NCBI GenBank assembly: GCA_000818945.1
Contig: KN805404.1
Span: 1 to 64,000, forward strand
DNA length: 64,000 nt
Direction of reading: 5' to 3'
DNA from: Schizochytrium sp. CCTCC M209059
Taxonomy: Eukaryota; Sar; Bigyra; Thraustochytrida; Thraustochytriidae
The notes under the pieces are model-generated. The model saw nothing but the letters and a program-made list of their open reading frames with translations, was not told the DNA's origin and ran no database searches. The position numbers and the translations under genes were made by a program. Positions 50,701 to 59,144 of this stretch are shown here, piece after piece. The stretch's first letter is position 1; every line of letters begins with the position of its first letter.

Positions 50701-51089
50701 CCGAGGCCCGAGCACGAGGCGAGTTGGCAACGCTTGCTTTCGAGGCGGAAAATGCTGCTCGCAAACGAATGCGAGAAGCGCTGAAGCAGCAGGGCCTGGC
50801 TCAATCCAAAGCTGCATATCGTTTGTGGCGCCAGAAGGTGACCACAGAGATGCGAGAGGAGTTTGAGCTGAAAGCTGTGGCTCCGACCAAGACTGCTAAT
50901 ACCACTTTGGAGCCTCTCGACAGACTTGCACAGGCAGCTTTGAGGGAACTCAAGTTAGTGGAAGCATTCTCCAAGGAACTGTCAAGAGCTCGGCGTCGCG
51001 TGCAACGCACGAGTGAGGGATCTGGCCCCACGCTGACGCTGCTACGTCGTGCTATCGAAGGAGCGTTTCAGTGCATCCCAGGCGCTTAA
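47754..51089 (+). CDS. Large coiled-coil protein of unknown function
   Basis: This encodes 1111 residues in one uninterrupted frame with a good ATG. I do not recognise the family. Residues 1-560 look globular, mixed helix and strand, with no known catalytic motif. From about 575 to the end the protein is rich in Arg, Glu, Ala and Leu with long heptad-like helices (for example EVERGWKAEVARQEAAYRAK and ARARGELATLAFEAENAARK), so it is probably an extended coiled coil. There is no signal peptide or membrane helix. Composition resembles structural or ciliary/cytoskeletal proteins, but that is a guess. Long length and sustained codon structure argue that it is a real gene. Confidence 0.8.
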   Translation: MSLTAAQDEIRALVAKEVQAVELRIARRKRAAKVALETANDSEQPRTLLAVLERLWRKGRTRGKEDPTQVILLPNGRKLAGSFHGTWEELDQDLSELAKRLARMLAPPTRSMSHRWELVLPTLDIDRVIEKAGFGSAHAGDLCRAMKRPRKQLKWVAALQASIQTRLEALILFDPWSGAVLHKKALDRAKAMFALIDHTPRIQALDLSRSSLPHPRDASASVSECLAPRKTASKLCDSFILDGEELDSIRERWTRMARANLESRAFQQIGYIPGLKRVHLPFETGHVVLHQGQHFAHISFTQDLGDTPWLDFVMAENVSVSIEECVANGFVLRVRQELDEPVKVLWRALHTAWRRGKLGAGPSAATLVHAGIFVDYPMRPVHLPQETVDVVADQGTLESLLARAGLEEMLPFESPPFPAWQLHHEFHDYIACIVLDPGATMLRDDCWPRAKFLVREFLGNHGARVFGHGGRLMLISGEASFEISDFSEVDRLAEAQRWVASLCSLPASDSLEKSLAQIACNGRVDFQAVHVLTNDPSFDAESLAGTIEIPVHHVRVDSFQMDSFPLESKQAFLDLSDANKVAANLEEVERGWKAEVARQEAAYRAKEEEVRQRNRARLAAAKSELAARRRARARLDATLSSLYDTELARRARWRWINLARLYEKQRALVALNEFLAVASVKVILREREAREAATDVLVRVLECTMVAITKTSWSAVSASVQDENSLNAAAQCSGMHRVLRLKEAAMRELMTTHFRRDVERSNLRLPGSDEDLTTSFLPLRSAAARAERWKEDVVAIGRAKEKSLLLMEANRQFMLEQAQQRLERHLSDRRKRFEADLQDFLHGVLVRDVERAAREDGVSSIQIRGWNLQLQKWKLGLADFGVRKGRLEAQITLLAMLDRVQGELLGEEQKTCLLQNHVEEDLHALVAREDKILGAVPDDEVNRELLRTFRARAGLGACSQSRREFGCFSRPACEYARDARRIAEARARGELATLAFEAENAARKRMREALKQQGLAQSKAAYRLWRQKVTTEMREEFELKAVAPTKTANTTLEPLDRLAQAALRELKLVEAFSKELSRARRRVQRTSEGSGPTLTLLRRAIEGAFQCIPGA

Positions 51090-51647
51090 GCTAGACTGGA
51101 ACTTCTCGTCGTCTGGTTTCGTTGCGTAAGATCGCCGATGATGTCAATCGGAAAAGAAAACCAAACGTGCCAACCCGGGAACACCGTTTGCAAAGATAAT
51201 ATAGTAATCTATCTTCTGACACCAAATGACGCTGTGCGTATAGGACCCTGTGAACGACGAAAGATCTCAGGCTGCCGCTGATGGTTGCTGTTCTTCGCAA
51301 ACTCCGCCATCTCGGGCGCTCGGGTTACGTCAACATTGCTCCACATCGTCTCGTCCGTCCCCCACCTCCTTCGTGCTGCTGCAGCAGTTCCACTGACTAA
51401 TCGGGCACTGCCATTCGCCGCTGCATTTCCAAGTCGATCTTGCCTGTGAGTCCGCCCGTCTCGTTCGAGATTGGGACCCACTTTCCTCCCCCCTAGCCCA
51501 GGACCGAAGGCATACGCGAACGCGAGTCAAAGACGCAACAACGGCGAGGCAGGTGGGCAACTAGACCGTCAAGAGCGGCGCAAGGCACGAGGCGAGCGCT
51601 TAAGAGCCCCGCCCATTTTGCGAGCGCGTTCTTGCTGCTGTGATTGT

Positions 51648-51681
<34 letters not shown>

Positions 51682-51720
51682 GTTGTTGTTGCGGTGAAGA
51701 GTGTTTTCGGGGTTGACGAC
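51090..51720. other. Intergenic and leader of epoxide hydrolase gene
   Basis: It contains a (TTG)n run at about 51645-51693 just before the start codon. Read in the gene's frame this gives a poly-Val stretch after a GTG, which is untranslated leader, not protein. Nothing else is recognised. Confidence 0.55.
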
Positions 51721-52800
51721 ATGAAGTACGCGACTGCCGTGGTTGCGCCCGAGGTGGAGCTTTTCTATGCGCGCGTGGACCCGGACGATGTTGGGTGCCC
51801 CAAGGAAAAGCAGCGCAAGGGCCAGACTGTTGTGTTTGTTCATGGTTTTCCCGAGATGCACATAAGTTGGACCTCGCAAATGTACGCGCTAGCGCGAGCA
51901 GGCTTTGTTTCGATTGCACCGGACATGCGCGGCTACGGCAAGAGCTCGCGGCCCAAGGACACGGAGGCTTACTCGCTAAAGCATCTCACCGGGGACCTCT
52001 GTGGGCTTCTCGATCATCTGGGACTTGAAAAGGCCTTTTTTGTGGGCCACGACTGGGGTGGCGCGGTTGTTTGGGCGCAAGTGTTTCATCACCCTGAACG
52101 TTGTTTGGGCGTGGCATCCTTGAACACGCCAACCTCCATGTACGAACGGATGCGCCCCGCATGGGAGGCTGCCGGCTGCAAGGGTCCAATTGAGTACCTT
52201 ATGACGCAGCCATCCGAAGCGTGCGGGCAGCTCGACTACACGGTGTACTTTAACATTCCGGATATCCCTGAGCGAGAACTCGAAGCGGATGTGCGCAAGA
52301 CGATTCACGCCTTTTTCCGCTCGCAGGTCTCGGGGGACCGCAAAAAGGATTTTGAGAACATGAAGGTGGGAATGCGCACGGCCAAGGCACGCAAGGACAA
52401 CAACAGAGGCGTCTTGCACTATTGCCCGCCGCAGCTGGAGCGCGACCCGTTGTGGTCAGCGCAAGAAATGCAAGAGTACATTGACGCCTTTACGCGCACA
52501 GGCTTTACGCCTCCGCTTAACTGGTATCGGTGCACGGACGCCAACGTGGCCTGGGATCGCGAGGAAAAGGTGTATGAGCGTAAAGTGAAAGTGCCTTGTC
52601 TCATGGTCACCGCCGAACACGATGTCGTGCTGTCGCCCGAGACATCGCAAGGCATGGATGCGCTGTTTGAGAATCTCGAACGGGACCACGTTGTCGCGGG
52701 TCACTGGGTGCAACGAGAAGCTGAGGCTGATGTCAATCGCATTCTCACGGCTTGGATTTCCAAGCGCTCTGATGCTGCTGGACCTCGAAGCAAGATCTGA
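51721..52800 (+). CDS. Soluble epoxide hydrolase-type alpha/beta hydrolase
   Basis: This 359-residue enzyme should open epoxides to diols through an ester intermediate. The oxyanion-hole motif HGFPE is at residues 41-45. The nucleophile is Asp111 in GHDWGG, and Asp301 (AEHDVVLSP) and His328 (GHWVQREA) complete the triad. YGKSSRP follows the strand after the oxyanion hole, as in plant and mammalian soluble epoxide hydrolases, and the lid region ends NWYRC. No signal or targeting peptide is evident, so it is likely cytosolic. Substrates may be fatty-acid epoxides made by P450s such as those 5-12 kb upstream, a functional guess. The start is the ATG at 51721, not the GTG at 51640. Confidence 0.93.
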   Translation: MKYATAVVAPEVELFYARVDPDDVGCPKEKQRKGQTVVFVHGFPEMHISWTSQMYALARAGFVSIAPDMRGYGKSSRPKDTEAYSLKHLTGDLCGLLDHLGLEKAFFVGHDWGGAVVWAQVFHHPERCLGVASLNTPTSMYERMRPAWEAAGCKGPIEYLMTQPSEACGQLDYTVYFNIPDIPERELEADVRKTIHAFFRSQVSGDRKKDFENMKVGMRTAKARKDNNRGVLHYCPPQLERDPLWSAQEMQEYIDAFTRTGFTPPLNWYRCTDANVAWDREEKVYERKVKVPCLMVTAEHDVVLSPETSQGMDALFENLERDHVVAGHWVQREAEADVNRILTAWISKRSDAAGPRSKI

Positions 52801-53269
52801 GTGGGAAGAGAAAGCGTTCTCTAGAGGAGAGACATGTTTGCCGTAAGCGAATGAAAACGAGATTCGTTCTCTTGTTGAAATGGGAAAATGGGTTTTTGTT
52901 TGCGCAAGGATGGCTTATGTTGAAGACTTGCTTCTTGTCGCGAGATGTAACGGCTTAGTGCTGTGCTCTATTACTTTGTTTTTGAGTTGAAACGTCTTTT
53001 TGGCCTACCTTTCTGCAGAAGAAGACCACGGAGGTTTGCTTTCCATCTTTGCAAAACAACAAAGACATTTAATCAATCTCTTCTTTCGTGAGGCTGTGAC
53101 ACTAGTTTGTTTGTGGTCTTTCTGAGTCCGGCCTTCTTTTCTTCCTCTCTTGTAAACCGAGAAGTCAATTGTCTCTTTGGTTCTGCTTTGTTTGCGTGCA
53201 GTCTTTCGTGTCTTTAGCTTGAACTTTTGTAACACTTCATGATGATGAGCAAATATGTTGTTGATTTTT
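52801..53269. other. Convergent 3' flanks of epoxide hydrolase and Fe-ADH
   Basis: This 469-base spacer is T-rich on the plus strand and contains no recognisable gene or repeat. Confidence 0.5.
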
Positions 53270-54454
53270 TCAGCTCGAGTAAATATCCATGTAAAGCTTT
53301 TCAATTTCCTCTTGGGAGGGAACTTTGGGGTTGTTTCCGGGCGATCCGGACGCCAAGGCAGCCTTTGCCATGCGTTGCACAGCAGAGGTAAAGTCTTGCT
53401 CCTTGATGCCCCACTCGGACATGGTCTTCACCTTGAGATCGGTGTTGAGGGCGTAGAGACCCTTGATGAGGGCGTCGGCAGCGTCCTCATCGCTGGCTCC
53501 AAATGGAGCCATGGCCATGACGCGAGCAACCTCGGCATACTCTGCGACCGCACCCTCGATGGAAAACTCGGTGACCTTGGGTGCAAGCATGGCGTTGGAG
53601 AGTCCGTGGGGAACATGAAAGTCTGCTCCGATGGGACGGCTCATGCCATGGATGAGAGTGACGCTAGCATTGCTGAAGGCGATGCCGGCCTCGGTGCTGG
53701 CCAGCATCATGGCTTCACGAGCCGCGCGGTTGTCCGGGCTGTAGCAGACCTCGCGGACGTTTTGGCCGATCTTTGAGAGGGCGGCGAGCGCCATAGAGGA
53801 AGAGAACGGGTTACGCTTAGCACTGACGTAGGCTTCCATGGCGTGGCACATGGCGTCAATGCCCGTGGCAGCAGTGAGCTCCCAGGGCATGGACATGGTA
53901 AGCTCATAGTCGATGACAGCGTACTCGGGCAAGTATGCAAGGCCGATGCAGAGCATTTTCTCATGGGTATCTGAGTCAGTGACGATGGTAAACTTTGTCG
54001 CTTCTGAGCCGGTGCCGGCGGTGGTTGGGATGGCAAAGAGCGGGAGGGCTGGGGCGTCGAGCAGGAAGGGAGCTTTGTAGTCCCGCATCTGGCCCTTGTG
54101 CACGGCCAGAGCGCCCGCTGCCTTTGCGGTGTCCATAGGGGACCCGCCGCCGAGGGCGACAATGGCATCGTAGTCGCCTTGCTCAACGTAGGCCCGGCAG
54201 CGCTCGACCGCTTCGGAGGTCGGCTCTGGGATGGTGTCGGTGAAGGTCCCGTGGGCAATGTCTGCGTCCTCGAGGGCCTTGGAGACCTTGGCGAGAACGC
54301 CCGAGGACTCCATGAAGCCATCCGTGACGATGAGCGGCTTGGTCACCTTGGCCTCTTTGACGAGCTCGCCCAGGCGGCTGACCGTGCCGCCGCCCACGAG
54401 CATGCGCCGCGGCAGCGCCACCGAGGCGGTCCTCCCTGCGAGACTGCCTAGCAT
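53270..54454 (-). CDS. Iron-containing alcohol dehydrogenase
   Basis: This 394-residue group III dehydrogenase interconverts an alcohol and its aldehyde with NAD(P). The nucleotide-binding GGGSPMDTAK is at residues 102-111 and PTTAGTGSEAT at 143-153. Metal ligands fit Asp200, His204 (GIDAMCHAMEAYVS), His269 (HGMSRPIGA) and His283 (FHVPHGLSNA). The first ~17 residues (MLGSLAGRTASVALPRR) are basic and could be a mitochondrial presequence. The family also includes hydroxyacid-oxoacid transhydrogenase and lactaldehyde reductase, so the substrate is not determined. The ATG at 54454 is used. It faces the epoxide hydrolase tail to tail. Confidence 0.94.
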   Translation of the reverse strand: MLGSLAGRTASVALPRRMLVGGGTVSRLGELVKEAKVTKPLIVTDGFMESSGVLAKVSKALEDADIAHGTFTDTIPEPTSEAVERCRAYVEQGDYDAIVALGGGSPMDTAKAAGALAVHKGQMRDYKAPFLLDAPALPLFAIPTTAGTGSEATKFTIVTDSDTHEKMLCIGLAYLPEYAVIDYELTMSMPWELTAATGIDAMCHAMEAYVSAKRNPFSSSMALAALSKIGQNVREVCYSPDNRAAREAMMLASTEAGIAFSNASVTLIHGMSRPIGADFHVPHGLSNAMLAPKVTEFSIEGAVAEYAEVARVMAMAPFGASDEDAADALIKGLYALNTDLKVKTMSEWGIKEQDFTSAVQRMAKAALASGSPGNNPKVPSQEEIEKLYMDIYSS

Positions 54455-55477
54455 CGTCTCGACGCTGCCGTGCTGCTCCTACCGGTCTCCGTCCTTTGTG
54501 TGCCTGCGCGAGCGTGCGAGCGTGCGAGCGTGCGTGCGTGCGAGCGAGCGAGCGAGCGAGCGGCGCTTGCTTGCTTGCTTGCTTGCGATCCCTGCGCACA
54601 AGGGCCGCGTTAGGTGTTTGCTCGCTCCCGGCGCAAAGCTACAGTACTACACTACGTACGTACGTAGTATACTCGGGCCAGAGTTGTCTGTAGTATCTTG
54701 CAATCGACTCTGCTTGCTTGACCCGATCGGATCCGATCCGGTATACCATCCGACGCGCTGCGCTGCACAGTGATGCGGGTTCATTCGCGGTCGCTCGCCT
54801 CGCCTCGCCTCGCCTCGCCTCCTCTGAACGCGGCCGCGGCGCTTCACCCGCTCGCCGCGCAGGCGCTGTCTGGCACACGGCGCTGCTGAAAGCCTTGCAC
54901 GAGTTGTCATAGTAGTACCACTATTTGATCCATGCTTGTGCATGTCTGCCTGCCTGCCTGCACGCGCGCAGGCCTTCCCTGCCTCGCGCCGCCGGCGAAC
55001 CGCAGCCGGCCGCCGCCAGAGCAGAGCGGACTGCCGCCTCCCCGCCGCCCGCGCGCCTCGCCCCGGGCTCGCGCGGCTGCGGCTGCGGCTGCGGCTGCGN
55101 NNNNNNNNNNNNNNNNNNNNNNNNNNNNNNNNNNNNNNNNNNNNNNNNNNNNNNNNNNNNNNNNNNNNNNNNNNNNNNNNNNNNNNNNNNNGAATCCTTT
55201 TTGTTTTTTTTGGGGGGGGGGGGGAAGGGGTCCGCGGCGCGAGGAGAGAGAAAGCGAAGATGGCCTGAGGGCGCGCAGCTGTAGTGCGGTGCGCACGTTT
55301 TGACGACGTGGAGCTCGAGTGGTGCGCGCACAGGCGAGGACGCAAGGCGCGCGGGCAAGAGAACAACAGAGAGAATTTGACAAGGCAGCTGGACTTGCCA
55401 CGCGAGCTGCAAGACCTTGCGCCGCTCGTAAGGCAGACCTCGCCACGCGCGCCAGTGGTGAAGCGAGCGCGTGAGGC
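54455..55477. other. Intergenic with assembly gap
   Basis: This 1.0 kb between divergent genes holds a short (TTGC)n run (about 54566-54588), CGAG and GCGT repeats next to the Fe-ADH start, TACG units near 54650-54665 and the N gap at 55100-55191. Several open frames cross the gap only because N bases cannot encode stops. No gene is supported. Confidence 0.55.
55100..55191. other. Assembly gap (92 N)
   Basis: The gap is preceded by (GCGGCT)n and followed by a T run and a G run of at least twelve, so a simple repeat or a G-rich structure probably stopped the assembly. The true length is unknown. Confidence 0.98.
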
Positions 55478-56002
55478 ATGGAGGTGCAGAGGACGAAGAA
55501 GGAGCAGCTCGAGGTGGAGCTGGCGTACGTGCGCTGGCTGCGCACGCAGAATGGGTCTCGGATGAAGACGACCCTGCAGGAAACCAAGGCAAGAATGAGG
55601 CGCGACGAGCGTCGCATGGCGCAAGGCGAGGACATCCCGCGGTCTGTGTGGTTGCGACAGATAGCGGAGAGCGAAAAGACGGCGCCCATTCGCGCGGATA
55701 AGGAAATGGTCGAGCGACTTGCCAGCGAAAATGTGCTCGCGGCAGAGCTGGCCACGCGCCGCGCTCGCGATCAAGAGCGACAAGCAAAACGCCTCGCCCA
55801 CCTGCGCGCCAAAATCGAGTCCAGCCAGCAGCGGAACGTGGAGTACCGATTGCGCAAGGAGGAGATGGAGGTGCAGCGTACGCAGCTCCTCGTGACGCGA
55901 GGAGAACAGTTTGCCCCTGGGACAGAGTCTCGGGCCGATGACATGATTGCCGCCGCAGCCGCTCTCGACATTGCCAACGATGACGAGCCGCTCTACCAAT
56001 GA
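55478..56002 (+). CDS. Small coiled-coil protein of unknown function
   Basis: This encodes 174 residues, starting MEVQRTKKEQLEVELAYVRW. It is charged and strongly helical throughout (RARDQERQAKRLAHLRAKIE), with a short acidic C-terminus (ANDDEPLYQ). There is no signal, membrane helix or catalytic motif. Length and composition resemble small axonemal or basal-body proteins, and thraustochytrids make flagellated zoospores, but I cannot assign it. The ATG at 55478 is in a plausible context and the frame shows amino-acid composition unlike the surrounding repeat-derived frames. An additional upstream exon cannot be excluded. Confidence 0.65.
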   Translation: MEVQRTKKEQLEVELAYVRWLRTQNGSRMKTTLQETKARMRRDERRMAQGEDIPRSVWLRQIAESEKTAPIRADKEMVERLASENVLAAELATRRARDQERQAKRLAHLRAKIESSQQRNVEYRLRKEEMEVQRTQLLVTRGEQFAPGTESRADDMIAAAAALDIANDDEPLYQ

Positions 56003-57926
56003 CTGCCTCAAGTAACTGGTTGTCTGGAGTCACTGCCCTGAAGTTTATCTTAGGTAGCGAACGCGAACGCGGGCGCGAATGCGAACGCGGAACGCGAACA
56101 CAACAAATTTTAGATTTCTCTCTCTCTCTTCCAGCTTCTGCTGCTGCTGCTTGTATCGACCGCGTCACGTCACGTCACGTCACGGTCACAGTCACGTCAC
56201 ACATTTCTTTGGTTGGCGACCAAGGTCTAATTTTTGTAGCGGCAGCGACCGACTGCGACTGCGATCGACAGCGACACGACAAGATGTCTTGGGGTAAGCG
56301 ACCAGGTTTTCGCAAGTCCGTGTCAGAGCGTCTTGGGTGTCTGCAGCTGCTCTCCACACGACCATGAGCAGTGGCAGTGAGCGCATGCTGTAGCTGCTGG
56401 TGATGCTATCACGACACTGCCGTCGTCGTGTCGCTGGCGCAGCAGCCACCACAGAATGCACGCAGTGGCTTGGCAGTCCAGCTCCTGCCACTTGACCGAG
56501 AATCTTGGCGCCAAGAGCCAACTTCCAAGCTCCTCGACTTGTCACTTTTGCCCGCCACCTCCCGAGCATCTCCGTCCGTTTGTATCCGCCATGCACGCTC
56601 GCTCGCTCGCTCGCTCGCCTCCGCTCCGCCCCGCTCCGTTGCCGCCCGCAGCTTCGTCGCCGCCGCCCCCAGCCTTGCGGTGACGGCGGCGTTGCCGAAA
56701 CGCTGCCCTTCCTCGCTCCGCCTCGCCTCCTTCGCCTAGCCCAGCAGCTGCGGATGGCCGCTGTTGGCCGTACGCAAGCAAGCAAAAGGCACGCTCGAGG
56801 CGCCCTCCGATAACTTCATCGCGGCCTCCGCTGCCAATGCTCGCACGCCGCGGCGGCGCTGCGTGGGATCGAATTCGGCGCCCCTGCCATTGGCCCTCCG
56901 CCGCCCAGCTCGCCGAGCCCTGCCGAGCGAGCATTTGCAGCGGTGGCCGCGACGAAGGCAAGGCGGGCAGCCAGCCGCGCGGTCGCCTCCTGCCGCCGCC
57001 GCGTCCACCCATCCATCTCGCGCACGGTCCCGCCCGCCTCGCACGATCCCGCCAAGAAAGAAAGAAAGAAAGAAAGAAAGATACATATGGGCCTCGCGGG
57101 CTTCTCGGAGGCGCAACGCAAGACGCAGTCCCAGCCGCTGCAGACGCTGCTGTGCTGCAGGCGCTGCTCGGCGGTGCTGCAGGCGGTGCTGCGCTGCCAG
57201 CCGCAGAGGCGCCTGCGTTCGCGCGTCTGCGGCGATCGGTCGATGGATCGATGGAGGCGTCTTGGGTGCACTTGCGAGGGAATTCGGCGTCTGCGCGTGT
57301 GTCTCTCTGTCTGTCTGTCTGTCTGTCACTCTGTCTCTCTGTCTGTGTCTGTGTCTGTCTGGAGTACGAAACAAAATGCTCGCATCCATTGCAGCTCGCG
57401 GCCATTGCAGCTCGCGGCCTCCCTCGCCATCTATTTGCCTGCCTGCCTGCCTGCCTGCCTGCCTGAGCGCGGCGCGGTGCTGGCGCGGCTGCCGGGGCCG
57501 AGGATTGCGATCTTGGCAGTGCTCGAGCGGTGCGCGCACCGCGCCCGCGCCAGTCATTCGGACCGCCGCGGACCGCTGCCGCCGCTACCGCCGCTGTGGG
57601 AGACGCGAGGTGGCCGGAGGCCGTGCGCGCGTCCCCGCATGCCTCCGCAGCTCGGGTCTGCCACACACTGGGTGCAAGTTGTGCGGCTGAGAAGGAGACC
57701 GCGGGCAGTGGGGCGTGGGGTAGTGGCAGATTGCAGGAAGTGTCAGTGGGGGCCGGTGGAGAATGCCACTGTAAGGCTCGCGCATGCGCCGCCGTGGGGT
57801 CTGGACAAGCAACCAACTGCAAGCAGGAGCAGGGCAGACCACACAAGCAAACCCGGAACTTGACGCACAGAGAAAGGAGTCGGACGCAAGCACGCAAGCA
57901 CGCAAGCACGCAAGCAAGCAAGTAGG
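56003..57926. other. Long leader/intergenic region before the FOLR-like gene
   Basis: This 1.9 kb contains GAACGCG-type repeats (about 56058-56098), a (CGTCA)n run at 56164-56185 whose TGACG core resembles a bZIP half-site, (GAAA)n near 57057-57080, (GTCT)n near 57306-57330, (TGCC)n near 57440-57465 and (GCAAGCAC)n at about 57890-57922 ending at the start codon. Long GC-rich open frames on both strands are compositional. No gene is supported. Confidence 0.5.
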
Positions 57927-58874
57927 ATGATGTCCAAGATGCTCGCGATGGTCGTCGCCGCGGTGGCGGTGGGCGCGGCCCAGGCCGAGATTGACACGGA
58001 GTGCAAGACCTTTGCCGATATCTACACCGACGGTGAGGGCCTGTGCAACAACCTGTTCGGCGGCGCCTTCGAGTACATCCCCAAGACGGACTCGCGCTAC
58101 AACGTGAGCTACACCATGTGGTTCTTCAGCAACGACAACCCGAACGACGCCACCACCGCCAACCGCCTGGCGCTGGGCCTCCACGATGAGGACTACAGCA
58201 GCACGGACGTGTGCCATCTCCAGTACGATGATTTCAGCCACGACGTGCCCCAACAGGACCGCCAGCTGCCCGAGTGCCACCCGTGGAACGACAACTCGTG
58301 CTGCACGCCCGACATTGTCAAGAGCCCCGAGTACATGCGCGAGGCCTACGGCGCCGAGTTCAACTGGAACCGCTGCCAGACCCTGAGCCAGCAGTGCGAG
58401 CGCTTCTTCGTGCAGGAGTACTGCTTTTACGAGTGCGACGTCAACGCTGGTCTCTTCCGCAAGTACGCCCCGCACGAGGACCACACCGGCAACCCCGACT
58501 TCAACCAGTGGGAGATGGAAAAGATGCCCATCCAGGCCGATTACTGCGACTCCTGGTTCGAGGCCTGCCAGAACGACCTCTTTATCACCTGCAAGGACGA
58601 CAACGGTGAGGTCTCTGGCAACTGGTTCTCGTGCCCATCGCTGACCCCTGAGGTTGAGGAGGAGAAGGAGAAGCTCTCCACCGGCGCCGTCGTTGCCATT
58701 GTGATCCTCTCGGTGGCCGCCTTCCTTGCGGCCTGCTGGTCGTGCCTGCTCATTCGTCGCGAGCGCATGGGCAAGCCCGTCTTTGCCCCCGAAAACTTTG
58801 ACAAGATTGGCGAGAACGGCCCGGAGCCCACGCCGTCCTCCGTCAATGGTGATCGCAACGTCGGCCTTGCCTAA
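57927..58874 (+). CDS. Folate-receptor-like membrane protein, probably thiamine-related
   Basis: This 315-residue type I membrane protein has a signal peptide (residues 1-20, MMSKMLAMVVAAVAVGAAQA), a Cys-rich folate-receptor/riboflavin-binding-protein domain and a transmembrane helix at about 251-274 (VVAIVILSVAAFLAACWSCL) followed by a short basic cytosolic tail. Domain hallmarks are SCCTPDIV, FNWNRC, CERFFVQEYCFYECDVNAG and ADYCDSWFEAC, aligning with vertebrate FOLR spacing. It would bind a small vitamin at the cell surface. The TPP riboswitch about 190 bases downstream of the stop suggests thiamine or a precursor as ligand; that is inference. The transmembrane helix replaces the GPI anchor of animal FOLR. 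Tandem-repeat GCAAGCAC units end just before the ATG. Confidence 0.88.
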   Translation: MMSKMLAMVVAAVAVGAAQAEIDTECKTFADIYTDGEGLCNNLFGGAFEYIPKTDSRYNVSYTMWFFSNDNPNDATTANRLALGLHDEDYSSTDVCHLQYDDFSHDVPQQDRQLPECHPWNDNSCCTPDIVKSPEYMREAYGAEFNWNRCQTLSQQCERFFVQEYCFYECDVNAGLFRKYAPHEDHTGNPDFNQWEMEKMPIQADYCDSWFEACQNDLFITCKDDNGEVSGNWFSCPSLTPEVEEEKEKLSTGAVVAIVILSVAAFLAACWSCLLIRRERMGKPVFAPENFDKIGENGPEPTPSSVNGDRNVGLA

Positions 58875-58884
58875 ATTGCGTCCT

Positions 58885-58913
58885 CTCTCGAAACGTTCCT
58901 TCAGGAACGCGAG
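58885..58913 (+). other. 3' UTR hairpin
   Basis: TCTCG (58885-58889) pairs with CGAGA (58909-58913), then a bulge AAA, then CGTTCC (58893-58898) pairs with GGAACG (58903-58908) around a TTCA loop. Eleven perfect base pairs begin 11 bases after the FOLR-like stop codon. The function is unknown. Confidence 0.55.
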
Positions 58914-59058
58914 ATAGGTTCGCATGCAGTGCTGCTGCGAGTGGATTAACGCTACGCTCCATTTCATGCGTGGTCTGTTCCGCCTGTCAGCCAAGCAATT
59001 TTGCTAGCTCGCATCGTTTCGAAGCGCACCACTTGCGCGGATGTGATATGTTTTTGCA

Positions 59059-59144
59059 GTCAAGGTCGGGGGTGCGACTTAGTGTCGCTGAGATCAAACC
59101 CTTTGAACCTGATCAGATTGGTAATTCTTGCGAAGGGAGTAGGT
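59059..59144 (+). other. Splice-site-like signals flanking the riboswitch
   Basis: TGTTTTTGCAG ends at 59059, just before the aptamer, and looks like a good 3' splice site. Donor-like GTAGGT starts at 59139 and GTAGGG at 59143, overlapping the aptamer's 3' edge. Eukaryotic TPP riboswitches usually act by changing access to such sites. No convincing upstream donor was found. Confidence 0.4.
59066..59141 (+). promoter_or_regulatory. TPP (THI-box) riboswitch
   Basis: The conserved blocks of the thiamine pyrophosphate aptamer appear in order: GGGGGTGC (59068-59075), CTGAGA (59088-59093), ACCC (59098-59101), GAACCTGATC (59105-59114), GCG (59130-59132) and AGGGA (59134-59138). P3 is a perfect five-pair hairpin, GCGAC/GTCGC around TTAGT (59074-59088). 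P2 pairs GGGT with ACCC. P4 pairs CCT with AGG. P5 is short and imperfect (AGA with TCT) under a loop containing GGTAAT. In known TPP aptamers the CTGAGA strand holds the pyrimidine ring and the P4/P5 internal loop holds the diphosphate. I could not draw a convincing P1. It lies about 190 bases after the FOLR-like stop, so a 3' UTR or 3' intron location is likely. Confidence 0.92.

Noticed and set aside
51640..51720. Poly-Val N-terminal extension of the epoxide hydrolase
   Set aside because: It begins at GTG and translates a (TTG)n microsatellite; the ATG at 51721 gives the normal enzyme start.
54647..56168. Long open frames crossing the N gap
   Set aside because: They stay open only because N bases cannot encode stops; flanks are repeats or the antisense of the coiled-coil gene.
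56542..57921. 459-codon open frame on the minus strand upstream of the FOLR-like gene
   Set aside because: It translates GC-rich microsatellites into Ala, Arg, Cys and Pro runs with no domain, and overlaps other equally long frames on both strands.
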